Assembly (NCBI RefSeq): GCF_021568315.1
Contig: NZ_JAKGSI010000002.1
Location: 451,071 to 515,070, forward strand
DNA from: Corynebacterium uropygiale
GTDB lineage: Bacteria; Actinomycetota; Actinomycetes; Mycobacteriales; Mycobacteriaceae
Direction of reading: 5' to 3'
DNA length: 64,000 nucleotides
The notes under the pieces were generated by a model. The model made no database searches. It was given only the letters and a program-made list of their open reading frames with translations, and was not told where the DNA came from. Position 1 is the stretch's first letter, and every line of letters starts with the position of its first letter. The position numbers and the translations under genes were made by a program. Shown here one piece after another: positions 32,109 through 39,812 of this stretch.

Positions 32109-33386
32109 GTGCCCAGCTTCCAGGACCTCGGCCTGCCGGTGCCGCTCTGCCAGAGCCTCCGCTCGGCAGGCCTCAGCGAGCCCTTCCCCATCCAGACGGC
32201 GTGCATCCCCGATATTCTCGACGGCCACTGCGTCCTCGGCCAGGCCCCGACCGGCTCCGGCAAAACCTTCGCCTTTGGGCTGCCGCTGCTGGCGAGGCTG
32301 AGCGGCGCCCCCTCCCGGCCCGGTCACCCGCGGGGCCTGGTACTGGCACCGACGCGGGAGCTCGCCCTCCAGATTGCCGAGCGGCTTGATCCCCTCGCGG
32401 CGAGCCTCGGGCTTCGCTGCCTCTGTGTTGTCGGGGGCGTGGCCGTATCCCGGCACCGGCGCTCCTTCGCCGCCCCCGTGGACGTGCTTATTGCTACCCC
32501 CGGCCGGACGCTGGATCTTCAGCGCCAGGGCATTCTCGCGCTGGATGCCGTCGAGATCTCTGTCCTCGATGAGGCCGATCTCCTCGTGGACCACGGTTTT
32601 CTCCGACACGTGAGAAAAATCCTCCGGGCAACACCCCACTCGGCCCAGCGCATTCTCTTTTCCGCCACCCTTGACGGTGAGATCGCGGGCCTCGTCGAGG
32701 AGTTCCTCCCCGAGCACCACCGCCACGACGCCCCCGTCCAGGTCACCGACGTTCCCGCGATGACGCACTATGCCCTGGAGGTGGAAAGCCCCGAGGAGCG
32801 GGACCGCACCCTCCGCGCCATTGCGGGGCGCCGGGGGCGCACGCTCATCTTCCTGCCCACCCGGGCGCGCGTCCGGCGGCTCGTCGAGGATCTCCACGCC
32901 CACGGCATCACCGCCATCGCCTATGAGGGCTCGCAGACGTATCGACAGCGCACTGAGGCCCTCGACGCGCTGCGCTCCGGACGCTCATCCGTGCTGGTCA
33001 CCACGGATATTTCTGCGCGTGGGCTCGATGTTCCCGACGTCTCGCTCGTCGTCCACGCGGGCCCGCCGCGAGATCCGAAGGCCTATGTCCACCGGGCCGG
33101 GCGGACGGCCCGGGCGGGGGCCAGTGGCACAGTCGTCACGCTCATTCTGCCCGGGGAGAAGAAGCACGCGAAGGAGATCCTCCGCGAGGCAGGCGTGCGG
33201 GTGCAGTGGAGGGTCATCACGCATCGCTCCACGGAGTTGATTACAATCACCGGCGCACGTCCTTCTCGTCCTTCGCGTCCCTCCCGGACGCGGGAACCTC
33301 AGCGGCGTGCGCATCGTTGTACGCATAAGAGACGCTCGACCGGCGGGCGTCCACGAACAGGGAAAGATGGTCACACGGCTCGGTAG
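32109..33386 (+). CDS. DEAD-box ATP-dependent RNA helicase
   Basis: 425 residues from GTG 32109; AGGAG lies 12 nt upstream, which is a loose fit. The Q motif region (SEPFPIQTACIPDIL), Walker A APTGSGKT, TPGRTLDL, DEADLL, FSATL, and in the second lobe TTDISARGLDVPDV and HRAGRTARAG are all present, so it is an active-looking helicase. The C-terminal ~45 residues are a basic tail with SRPSRPSRPSR repeats, likely an RNA-binding disordered region. It lies 15 nt after gnd and may be partly cotranscribed with it. Role: RNA remodelling, for example in ribosome assembly or mRNA decay. Confidence 0.92.
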   Translation: MPSFQDLGLPVPLCQSLRSAGLSEPFPIQTACIPDILDGHCVLGQAPTGSGKTFAFGLPLLARLSGAPSRPGHPRGLVLAPTRELALQIAERLDPLAASLGLRCLCVVGGVAVSRHRRSFAAPVDVLIATPGRTLDLQRQGILALDAVEISVLDEADLLVDHGFLRHVRKILRATPHSAQRILFSATLDGEIAGLVEEFLPEHHRHDAPVQVTDVPAMTHYALEVESPEERDRTLRAIAGRRGRTLIFLPTRARVRRLVEDLHAHGITAIAYEGSQTYRQRTEALDALRSGRSSVLVTTDISARGLDVPDVSLVVHAGPPRDPKAYVHRAGRTARAGASGTVVTLILPGEKKHAKEILREAGVRVQWRVITHRSTELITITGARPSRPSRPSRTREPQRRAHRCTHKRRSTGGRPRTGKDGHTAR

Positions 33387-33395
33387 CCGCCTTCA

Positions 33396-34775
33396 ATGGA
33401 CATAGTCATAAGTATCCTCGCACTGCTGTGCTTCGTGCTGCTCACGGCCAGCACTGGTTTGTTTGTGGCGATTGAGTTCGCCCTCACCGGTCTGGAGCGC
33501 TCCACCGTTGAGGCGCACGCGAAGAACAAAGGGGACCGGAGAGCCCGTGCAGTGTTGAGGGATTTTTCGAACCTCTCCTTCGTCTTGTCCGGCGCCCAGC
33601 TGGGCATCACCGTCACGACTCTGGCCACGGGTTATCTTGCAGAACCCGTCCTGGCCCGCTTCTTTACCCCCCTTCTGGAGCTCATCGGCTTGGGAGAATC
33701 CTCCTCGACGGCCGTCGCGCTCATTCTGGCGCTCATCATCGCCACACTGCTGTCGATGGTCTTTGGCGAGCTTGTCCCGAAGAACATCGCCATCACCATG
33801 CCGCTGCAGACGGCCCGCTTTGTTGTTGGCCCGGTGAACGCCTTCAACACAGTGTGCACCTGGTTCATCAGCCTCCTCAACGCCTCCGCCAACGGACTCG
33901 TCCGCAAACTCGGTGTGGAGCCGGCCGATGAGCTCGCCTCCGCGCGCTCCGCCCAGGAGCTCGGCGCCCTGGTGCGCCACTCCATGGAGGTCGGCGAGTT
34001 CGACGCCACCACCGCCGAGGTCCTCGATCGCTCCCTCCAATTCGGTGAAACGACCGCCGAGGAGCTCATGACCCCCCGGTCCACCGTGGACTTCCTCGAC
34101 AAGGACGACACGGTGGAGGACCTCGTCGCCCTCGCCCTCGAGACCGGGCACTCCCGCTTCCCCGTCGCCGACGGCGACCTCGATGAACCCGTCGGCGTCG
34201 TCCACGTTAAGGACGCCTTCTCCGTCCCCCGCGAGGAACGCTCCCGCACCACCGTCGGCTCCTTCGCCCGTGAGATCCGCTCCGTGCCCGCCAGCCTCGA
34301 CGGTGATGCCGTCCTCAACGCCGTGCGTTCGGCCGGCTCGCAGCTGGTCCTCGTCGCCGATGAATACGGCGGCACGGCGGGGCTCGTCACCATCGAGGAC
34401 GTCGTCGAGGAAATCCTGGGCGAGGTTTATGACGAGCACGACGATTCCGAAGCCGAACGCGACTTCCAACGCTTCGGCTCGAGCTGGGAGGTCTCGGGGC
34501 TCGTGCGCGTCGATGACCTCAAGGAGACCATCGGCTATGACTGCCCCGACGGACCCTACGAAACCGTGGGTGGGCTCATCATGTCCGCCCTGGGGAGGAT
34601 TCCCGAGGCGGGCGATACCGTGCTCCTTCCCGAGCCCGATCACCCCTTCCGCGCGGAATTTGAGTCTGGCTTTGGCGGCCGCTGGATCGCCCGGGTCACT
34701 CTCATGGAGGACCGGCGCATCGACAAGGCCATCCTCTCCCCCATCGATCATGAAGACGTGGTGAAGTACCAGTGA
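33396..34775 (+). CDS. CNNM/CorC-type membrane protein with DUF21, CBS pair and CorC_HlyC domain
   Basis: 459 residues. N-terminal CNNM (DUF21) region with about four hydrophobic segments (VISILALLCFVLLTASTGLF, the NLSFVLSGAQLGITVTTLATGY loop, LSMVFGELVPKNIAI). Two CBS domains follow (EELMTPRSTVDFLDKDD, DEYGGTAGLVTIEDVVEEIL), then a C-terminal CorC_HlyC domain (SGLVRVDDLKETIG, VGGLIMSALGRIP). Family members are proposed Na+/Mg2+ exchangers controlled by ATP binding to the CBS domains. It overlaps the next, related gene by 4 nt (GTGA), so the two are made together and may form a heteromer. Confidence 0.9.
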   Translation: MDIVISILALLCFVLLTASTGLFVAIEFALTGLERSTVEAHAKNKGDRRARAVLRDFSNLSFVLSGAQLGITVTTLATGYLAEPVLARFFTPLLELIGLGESSSTAVALILALIIATLLSMVFGELVPKNIAITMPLQTARFVVGPVNAFNTVCTWFISLLNASANGLVRKLGVEPADELASARSAQELGALVRHSMEVGEFDATTAEVLDRSLQFGETTAEELMTPRSTVDFLDKDDTVEDLVALALETGHSRFPVADGDLDEPVGVVHVKDAFSVPREERSRTTVGSFAREIRSVPASLDGDAVLNAVRSAGSQLVLVADEYGGTAGLVTIEDVVEEILGEVYDEHDDSEAERDFQRFGSSWEVSGLVRVDDLKETIGYDCPDGPYETVGGLIMSALGRIPEAGDTVLLPEPDHPFRAEFESGFGGRWIARVTLMEDRRIDKAILSPIDHEDVVKYQ

Positions 34776-35830
34776 GCATTTTCTCGACAGTCCTCCTCAT
34801 TGTCGCCCTCCTCGCCGGTAATGCCTTCTTCGTCGCCGGTGAATTCTCACTCATCTCCTCGCGGCGCGACCGCCTGGAATCCCTCCTCGAGCAGGGAAAT
34901 CCTCGGGCGAAGAAGGCCATCCACGCCATCGAGCACCTCTCGCTGGGCTTAGCGGGCATGCAGCTTGGCATCACGATCTGCTCGCTCATCCTCGGTAAGG
35001 TGGCCGAGCCTGCGATCGCGCACTTCATCGAGGGGCCTTTCGTTGCGCTGGGCGTCGAGCCGGCGTTCATCCACCCGATCTCCTTTGTCATCGCGCTCGT
35101 CATCATCACGTTCCTCCACATCCTCTTCGGAGAGATGGTGCCGAAGAACATCGCCATCGCCGGACCCGAACTCCTCGCGCTGTGGCTCTCCCCAGCCATC
35201 ATCGTGTGGATGACGATCACACGCCCGTTCATCGAGTTCATGAACTGGCTCGCACGCATCACCCTCCACGCCTGCGGCATCGAGCAGAAAGATGAGCTCG
35301 ATTCCACCGTGGACCAGGAGCAGCTGGCCAGCATGATCGCCGAGTCCCGCTCCGAAGGCCTCCTCGATGCCGAAGAGCACGCTCGGCTCTCCAAGGCGCT
35401 GCGCTCGGAGAACCGCTCGGTGCGCGAAGTCATGATCCCTACGGAGAACGTGCGCAGCATCCCGCACGGCAAGGGCGGCCCGCTGCTCCGAGACGTCGAG
35501 GATGCCGTCGTCGAAACCGGATTCTCCCGCTTCCCGGTGCAGACCTCCTCCGATTCCTTTGCCGGCTACGTCCACGTCAAGGACGTCCTCGACCGCATCA
35601 GCACCGCCGATCCCGACTATCGCATCCCCGCCGAGCAGATCCGCCCGCTCATCATCGTCCAGTCGGACGCGGCGATGGACGAGGCTCTCCACAAGCTCCA
35701 CCTCAAGTCGGCCCACATGGCCCAGGTGCGCGACCGCTCCGGCCAGCTCCTGGGTATTGTGGCCCTTGAAGATCTCATCGAGGAATACGTGGGAACCGTC
35801 TCCGACTGGACTCACGAACAATCCGCCTAG
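34772..35830 (+). CDS. CNNM-type membrane protein with CBS pair, no CorC_HlyC domain
   Basis: 352 residues, paralogue of the upstream gene. It has the same DUF21 membrane region (ARITLHACG, HILFGEMVPKNIAIAGPELLA) and a CBS pair (VREVMIPTENVRSIP, LLGIVALEDLIEEYVGTVSD), but it stops right after the second CBS domain. The start GTG at 34772 overlaps the upstream stop. The pairing of a long and a short CNNM protein suggests a two-subunit transporter in which only one partner carries the C-terminal domain. The substrate is inferred to be Mg2+ or another divalent cation. Confidence 0.88.
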   Translation: MSIFSTVLLIVALLAGNAFFVAGEFSLISSRRDRLESLLEQGNPRAKKAIHAIEHLSLGLAGMQLGITICSLILGKVAEPAIAHFIEGPFVALGVEPAFIHPISFVIALVIITFLHILFGEMVPKNIAIAGPELLALWLSPAIIVWMTITRPFIEFMNWLARITLHACGIEQKDELDSTVDQEQLASMIAESRSEGLLDAEEHARLSKALRSENRSVREVMIPTENVRSIPHGKGGPLLRDVEDAVVETGFSRFPVQTSSDSFAGYVHVKDVLDRISTADPDYRIPAEQIRPLIIVQSDAAMDEALHKLHLKSAHMAQVRDRSGQLLGIVALEDLIEEYVGTVSDWTHEQSA

Positions 35831-35854
35831 GACTAGGACAGGGAAAGGACAGGC

Positions 35855-37213
35855 ATGGGTCGCCACTCCTCGGGGACGCGGAATTTCCGCCTCTCCGGTG
35901 GGCTCATCACCATCATCTGCGTCATCATCCTCCTCGCCGCCCTCATCTATGGTTGGACGCTCCTGCGCGCCCACAATGAGGCCGACGACGCCGCCTACCG
36001 CGCAGAATGCTTCGAAGGGACACTCGACCTCCCGGTCTATGAGACCACCCCCGGTCTCAGCGGGGTCTCCCTGGACTCCTGGCGCTCGACGAACCCCGTC
36101 GTCCGCGACTATTGCATCGAGCCCCACCTCGTCGCTGATCCTGCCGATGCCGCCCTCATCATCGCGCTCTCCGACAAGGACCTCGACGCTTCCCTCACCC
36201 AATCCCAGCGCAGCGTCGCCGGGGCCCCGACCCCCACGACGCTGAGCCTCAGCGTCGCCGCACGCGAGGGCTCCGATTCAGCAGCTCCGGCAGAGAACAC
36301 CTCCTTCCCGGAGGGCCGCGGCGCCGCCCCGGCGCTGGCGCTGAGCAGCGGTGATGTCGAGAAGGCGGAGACTCTCCTCCGCAGGGATCGGATGGTAACC
36401 CCCGAGAAGTCGGTGGAACAGCAGTCACCGGGTATTGCGACGTCCGTCCTCCCGGAGGGCTATCACTGGGTGCCGGCAGGCGCCTCCACCGGGGTCCTTC
36501 TGGCCCCGCTCACGGTGAGTGACCGCATTGAGGAGGACCAGGCCCGCTCGGCGGCAGCCCTCACGGAGTACCTCAACGACGCCGACCGCGCCCAGGGTCA
36601 GCCGGAGCTTGACCGCGCCGCACTCGATGACCTCATTGAGCGCCAGTTGCGGCTCCCCGCGGTGGATACCCTCTTCCTCCTCGACACCTCAGAGCGGATG
36701 CGCGATCCCCTCGGCGAGCGCAGCGCCTTCGATGCCGCCCGAGCAGCCGTCCTCGACGCCTCCCATCAGCTCGATGAGCAGCATCATCCCATCGGCCTCA
36801 TGACCTACTCGGCCGCCCATGGGGCAGAACGCCCCGAGAGTGTTCGCCGCGACGCGGGCTTCGGCCCCGCCCGCGACATCGAGGAATCCCTCAAGGATCG
36901 GGGGCCTGAGCAGGGCGCCCCGCAATCGCGCCCGGCGGTGCGCGCCGCCATTGAGGAGGCACAAAAACACCGCCGTGAGACCGGCGCGGACACGCGCCTC
37001 ATTGTTCTCACGACGGGTCATGACGACATGAACGAGGATAACGACTATCGGGAGTTCCTCGCCTCAGCGCGCCACGATGGGCTCGATCTCCAATTCATCC
37101 AGGTGGGCTACTCCCCCATGGATCCGGTGGTCAGCGATGACCACCCCACCATGGCCTATGACGAAGCGCAGCTGAGAGAAGCGGTGGGAAGGCTGAGCGG
37201 CACCTGGCTTTAA
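35855..37213 (+). CDS. Membrane-anchored VWA-like protein
   Basis: 452 residues. A short basic cytosolic start is followed by one membrane segment (LITIICVIILLAALIYGWTL, about 16-38) and an extracytoplasmic part. Residues ~40-110 include CFEGTLDLPVYETTPGLSG...YCIEPHLV; a low-complexity, Ser/Ala/Pro-rich middle follows. The C-terminal ~180 residues look like a von Willebrand A domain: hydrophobic strand DTLFLLDTSERM at the MIDAS position, GLMTYSAAHG, and RLIVLTTGHDD. The MIDAS DxSxS is altered (DTSER), so metal binding is doubtful. I do not recognise a specific function. It follows the CNNM pair by 24 nt and may belong to the same operon. Confidence 0.72.
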   Translation: MGRHSSGTRNFRLSGGLITIICVIILLAALIYGWTLLRAHNEADDAAYRAECFEGTLDLPVYETTPGLSGVSLDSWRSTNPVVRDYCIEPHLVADPADAALIIALSDKDLDASLTQSQRSVAGAPTPTTLSLSVAAREGSDSAAPAENTSFPEGRGAAPALALSSGDVEKAETLLRRDRMVTPEKSVEQQSPGIATSVLPEGYHWVPAGASTGVLLAPLTVSDRIEEDQARSAAALTEYLNDADRAQGQPELDRAALDDLIERQLRLPAVDTLFLLDTSERMRDPLGERSAFDAARAAVLDASHQLDEQHHPIGLMTYSAAHGAERPESVRRDAGFGPARDIEESLKDRGPEQGAPQSRPAVRAAIEEAQKHRRETGADTRLIVLTTGHDDMNEDNDYREFLASARHDGLDLQFIQVGYSPMDPVVSDDHPTMAYDEAQLREAVGRLSGTWL

Positions 37214-37217
37214 AAGG

Positions 37218-37760
37218 CTAGGAGCTGCGGCGACGGCGGCGCTCCGCCAGCTCATCCACGACGCTGAAGTCGGGGGTCTCGTCGCTCGAGACCTTCTCCG
37301 AGGGGAAGGCGGAGATGGTGCCGGTAAGTTCCTTGACGATGCCGGGGACGGCGATGCCGAACACGCCCTGGCCCCCGCCAAGAAGGTCAATGACGTCCTC
37401 GCTGGAGCGGCACTCGTAAACCGTCTTCCCATCGGAGACCAGAGTAATTCCCGCGAGGTCGTGCACACCGCGGTTGCGCAGCTTGTCCACAGCAAGGCGG
37501 ATGTTCTGAAGGGAAATCCCCGTGTCCAGGAGCCGCTTAACGATCTTGAGGATGAGGACGTCCCGGAAGGAGTACAGACGCTGCGAGCCGGAGCCGCGGG
37601 CATCGCGGATCGACGGGGTCACGAGGTTCGTCCGCGCCCAATAGTCCAGCTGGCGGTAGGTAATCCCGGCCACTTGGCAGGCGATGGGCACGCGGTAGCC
37701 CACCTCCTCATCGGGGCCGAGGTCAAAGAGTGATTCCTGGCGCGGTTCGTCGATCGTCAT
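37218..37760 (-). CDS. MerR-family transcriptional regulator (Rv1830-like)
   Basis: 180 residues. N-terminal winged helix: EVGYRVPIACQVAGITYRQL, DYWARTNLVTPSIRDARGSG, SQRLYSFRDVLILKIVKRLL. The coiled-coil dimer helix (LQNIRLAVDKLRNRG) is followed by a small C-terminal domain ending in a very basic ERRRRRS tail. It belongs to the GarA-MerR-nuclease-MerR cluster conserved in corynebacteria and mycobacteria, where the corresponding Mtb gene has been linked to cell-division control. A 25-nt inverted repeat lies ~85 nt upstream of its start, between it and the nuclease gene, and could be its operator. Confidence 0.85.
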   Translation of the reverse strand: MTIDEPRQESLFDLGPDEEVGYRVPIACQVAGITYRQLDYWARTNLVTPSIRDARGSGSQRLYSFRDVLILKIVKRLLDTGISLQNIRLAVDKLRNRGVHDLAGITLVSDGKTVYECRSSEDVIDLLGGGQGVFGIAVPGIVKELTGTISAFPSEKVSSDETPDFSVVDELAERRRRRSS

Positions 37761-37844
37761 GAGGCCATCTCCCGGTCACAGAGTTGTCGTTGTTCTCAGC
37801 TTAGGTTAAAAGAGCCGGGCGTGCCCATGAGAATGACACGCCTG

Positions 37845-37869
37845 AAACTTCAACCTCAACTTGAAGTTT
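37845..37869. promoter_or_regulatory. 25-nt inverted repeat, candidate MerR operator
   Basis: AAACTTCAA (37845-37853), 7-nt spacer CCTCAAC, TTGAAGTTT (37861-37869): a perfect 9+9 repeat just beyond the nuclease stop and upstream of merR. The N7 spacing resembles the HAIR element of the MerR-family regulator HspR (CTTGAGT-N7-ACTCAAG). A weak minus-strand -10 (TAACCT, about 37803-37808) lies downstream. As RNA it could form an AU-rich hairpin, but there is no U-run. Confidence 0.55.
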
Positions 37870-37873
37870 AGCC

Positions 37874-38482
37874 TCAATACTCCCCATCTTCATCTTGCGA
37901 CTCGCCAGTCACATCATCATCATTTTCTTCGCGGCTCCCGGTGAGGTCGGATTCTGTCACACCCATCGACTGCATGAAGGACTGGAAGTCCGCATCGGCC
38001 TGGGCATCCCCGGAGGCTGAACTGCTCTCGTGAGGGTCATCCTCGTGGTGGAATCCATCGATCCCCAGGTATGTCCGCAGGTCATCGGGGCTGAGATACA
38101 GGGAGGTCTGGGAGATGACGTCCTCGTCCACCGCCAGCGGGGTATCGGTGAGAATGCTCAGCATGATGGCGTCCGAGGCACGGGCGTCGAGACTCTCTCC
38201 GCTGTTCAGCGTGATGGTCGCGCTGAACACTCCCTGGTGATAGGAGTCAATGACACTCTCCGCAATGCCCCCTTGGGCCTGCACGAGTTCAACGAGCAGG
38301 TCGTGCGTGGTGGGACGACGCGGCCCCATCCCGCGCAGGCGAACGTCGAGAAGCATGGCATCCGCGGGGTTGAGCCACACGGGAATGATGCGGTTATCCC
38401 CGACCCCCTCGATGATGGCGCAGGCGAATCCCTCGGGGCCTACCTCATGCACACCATGAATCGTCACGGGTACAGAGCCCAT
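37874..38482 (-). CDS. Bifunctional nuclease (BFN/DUF151) family protein
   Basis: 202 residues. The BFN core spans ~1-140: GFACAIIEGVGDNRIIPVWL, ADAMLLDVRLRG, PTTHDLLVELVQ, LDARASDAIMLSILTDTPL. A plant homologue has DNase and RNase activity; in actinobacteria the role is unproven. The C-terminal ~60 residues are acidic and disordered (SREENDDDVTGESQDEDGEY). Its ATG overlaps the upstream merR stop (TAATG), so translation is coupled with the preceding regulator. Confidence 0.85.
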   Translation of the reverse strand: MGSVPVTIHGVHEVGPEGFACAIIEGVGDNRIIPVWLNPADAMLLDVRLRGMGPRRPTTHDLLVELVQAQGGIAESVIDSYHQGVFSATITLNSGESLDARASDAIMLSILTDTPLAVDEDVISQTSLYLSPDDLRTYLGIDGFHHEDDPHESSSASGDAQADADFQSFMQSMGVTESDLTGSREENDDDVTGESQDEDGEY

Positions 38483-39207
38483 TAATTCTTATCCTCCCGA
38501 AGAGCGTTCTTGAGCAGGGTGGCGTGGAGAGACACCATCATGGCCGACATCTGCTGGTTCAGTTCCTCAGCCTGCTGTTGGGCGGTGTCCTTCTTCGAGT
38601 GCGCGACAGGGCTGGTGACCTGCTGGATCAGCCCGGCCTGGCGGAGGGCGGTGGTCTTCAACACCTTGAGCTGCCGGGTGTCGAAGCCAAACTCCGTGAG
38701 AGCGGCGGAGGTCTGCGCAACCCGCACGTCATCGGCGGTGAAGAAACCTGAGTGGTCAGGGGTGAGGAGGCCGGCGCGCACGAGGTCGCTCACAAACTCC
38801 ACGCTCACCTGGGCGCGCTCCGCAACATCCGTATCCGTCAGCCGAACAGCCACCGGGGCCCGGAAGCTCTCCGGGGAGATGAGGGGATCCGCGGACGCAG
38901 CGGAGACGATGGCCGTCACCTGCCCGCTATCCATGGCCTCCAGTTGCTCCCGGATCACCTTCAGCGGGGTGTAGTTGTCCCGCTGGGTGACGAGGATGTA
39001 CCGCAGCCGCTCCACATCCGCCTCCGTAAAACGGCGGTAGCCGGAGGAGGTGCGCTGGGGGCTGATGAGCCCCTCCGACTCGAGGAATCGGATTTTCGAG
39101 ACCGTGATATCGGGGAACTCAGCACGCAACTGTTTGAGGACCACCCCGATCGACATCGTTTTCGTCGACGTCGCCCTCTTGGGGGCTTTCTGAGGAAGAG
39201 CGCTCAC
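38482..39207 (-). CDS. MerR-family transcriptional regulator (Rv1828-like)
   Basis: 241 residues from GTG 39207, preceded by GAGG. Winged helix: MSIGVVLKQLRAEFPDITVS, KIRFLESEGLISPQRTSSGY, RRFTEADVERLRYILVTQR. The segment VRLTDTDVAERAQVSVEFVS then forms a second helix-turn-helix-like element, as in the Mtb protein Rv1828, with AGLLTPDHSGFFTADDV. The function is inferred from the conserved cluster with OdhI/GarA and the nuclease. It may read-through from odhI, with 89 nt between them. Confidence 0.85.
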   Translation of the reverse strand: MSALPQKAPKRATSTKTMSIGVVLKQLRAEFPDITVSKIRFLESEGLISPQRTSSGYRRFTEADVERLRYILVTQRDNYTPLKVIREQLEAMDSGQVTAIVSAASADPLISPESFRAPVAVRLTDTDVAERAQVSVEFVSDLVRAGLLTPDHSGFFTADDVRVAQTSAALTEFGFDTRQLKVLKTTALRQAGLIQQVTSPVAHSKKDTAQQQAEELNQQMSAMMVSLHATLLKNALREDKN

Positions 39208-39296
39208 AGTGGACCTCGCGGATCAAATGGATAGCGTAAAGGAATGGACAATATATGGAAGGGCCCGGCCGCTGACGCTGCCGGACCGGGGTGTGG

Positions 39297-39734
39297 CTAC
39301 TTCTTCGGGCCAGCGAGGAACACCAGACGGAACTTGCCGATCTGGATCTCATCGCCCGTAGAAAGAACCTGGGAGTTCCGCGGCTCGCGGTTGACATACG
39401 TGCCGTTCAGGCTTCCGACGTCGACAACCTCGAACTGCCCATCGTTGATGCGGAACTCGGCGTGGCGGCGGGAGACCGTCACGTCATCGAGGAAAATATC
39501 GGACTCGGGGTGACGGCCGGCGGTCGTCGTCTCACGATCGAGAAGGAATCGCGAACCGGCGTTGGGGCCGCGCTTCACAACCAGCAGCGCCGCACCATCG
39601 GGCAAATTGTCCGCACCGGCTCCTGCACCAGCCGCCGAGCCCTGGGCCCCCGACTCCATTTCCTTGAGAAGATCAGCCCGGAAGACCGATGTGGTCTCGA
39701 CCTGGGCCTCATTGGTGCCGGCGTTTTCGCTCAT
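39297..39734 (-). CDS. odhI: OdhI, FHA-domain inhibitor of 2-oxoglutarate dehydrogenase
   Basis: 145 residues, the size of C. glutamicum OdhI. The phosphorylation motif ETTSVFRADLL is at residues 13-23, placing Thr14 and Thr15 exactly where PknG and other Ser/Thr kinases act. The FHA domain follows a Gly/Ala-rich linker: TTTAGRHPESDIFLDD, VTVSRRHAEFRI, VDVGSLNGTYVNRE. Unphosphorylated OdhI binds and inhibits the E1 subunit (OdhA), diverting 2-oxoglutarate toward glutamate; phosphorylation relieves it. GGAGG lies 7 nt upstream of the ATG, and a TATGAT -10 box ~40 nt upstream gives it its own promoter. Confidence 0.96.
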   Translation of the reverse strand: MSENAGTNEAQVETTSVFRADLLKEMESGAQGSAAGAGAGADNLPDGAALLVVKRGPNAGSRFLLDRETTTAGRHPESDIFLDDVTVSRRHAEFRINDGQFEVVDVGSLNGTYVNREPRNSQVLSTGDEIQIGKFRLVFLAGPKK

Positions 39735-39773
39735 CTGCTACCTCCGGATGGACGGATACCTACGTTGAAATTC

Positions 39774-39779
39774 ATCATA
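39774..39779 (-). promoter_or_regulatory. -10 box of odhI
   Basis: TATGAT on the minus strand in the 78-nt gap between secA2 and odhI; leader about 35-40 nt with GGAGG before the start. Confidence 0.5.
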
Positions 39780-39812
39780 GCGCCATCGCCGCGGGGCGCG
39801 CGGCCACGGCCA

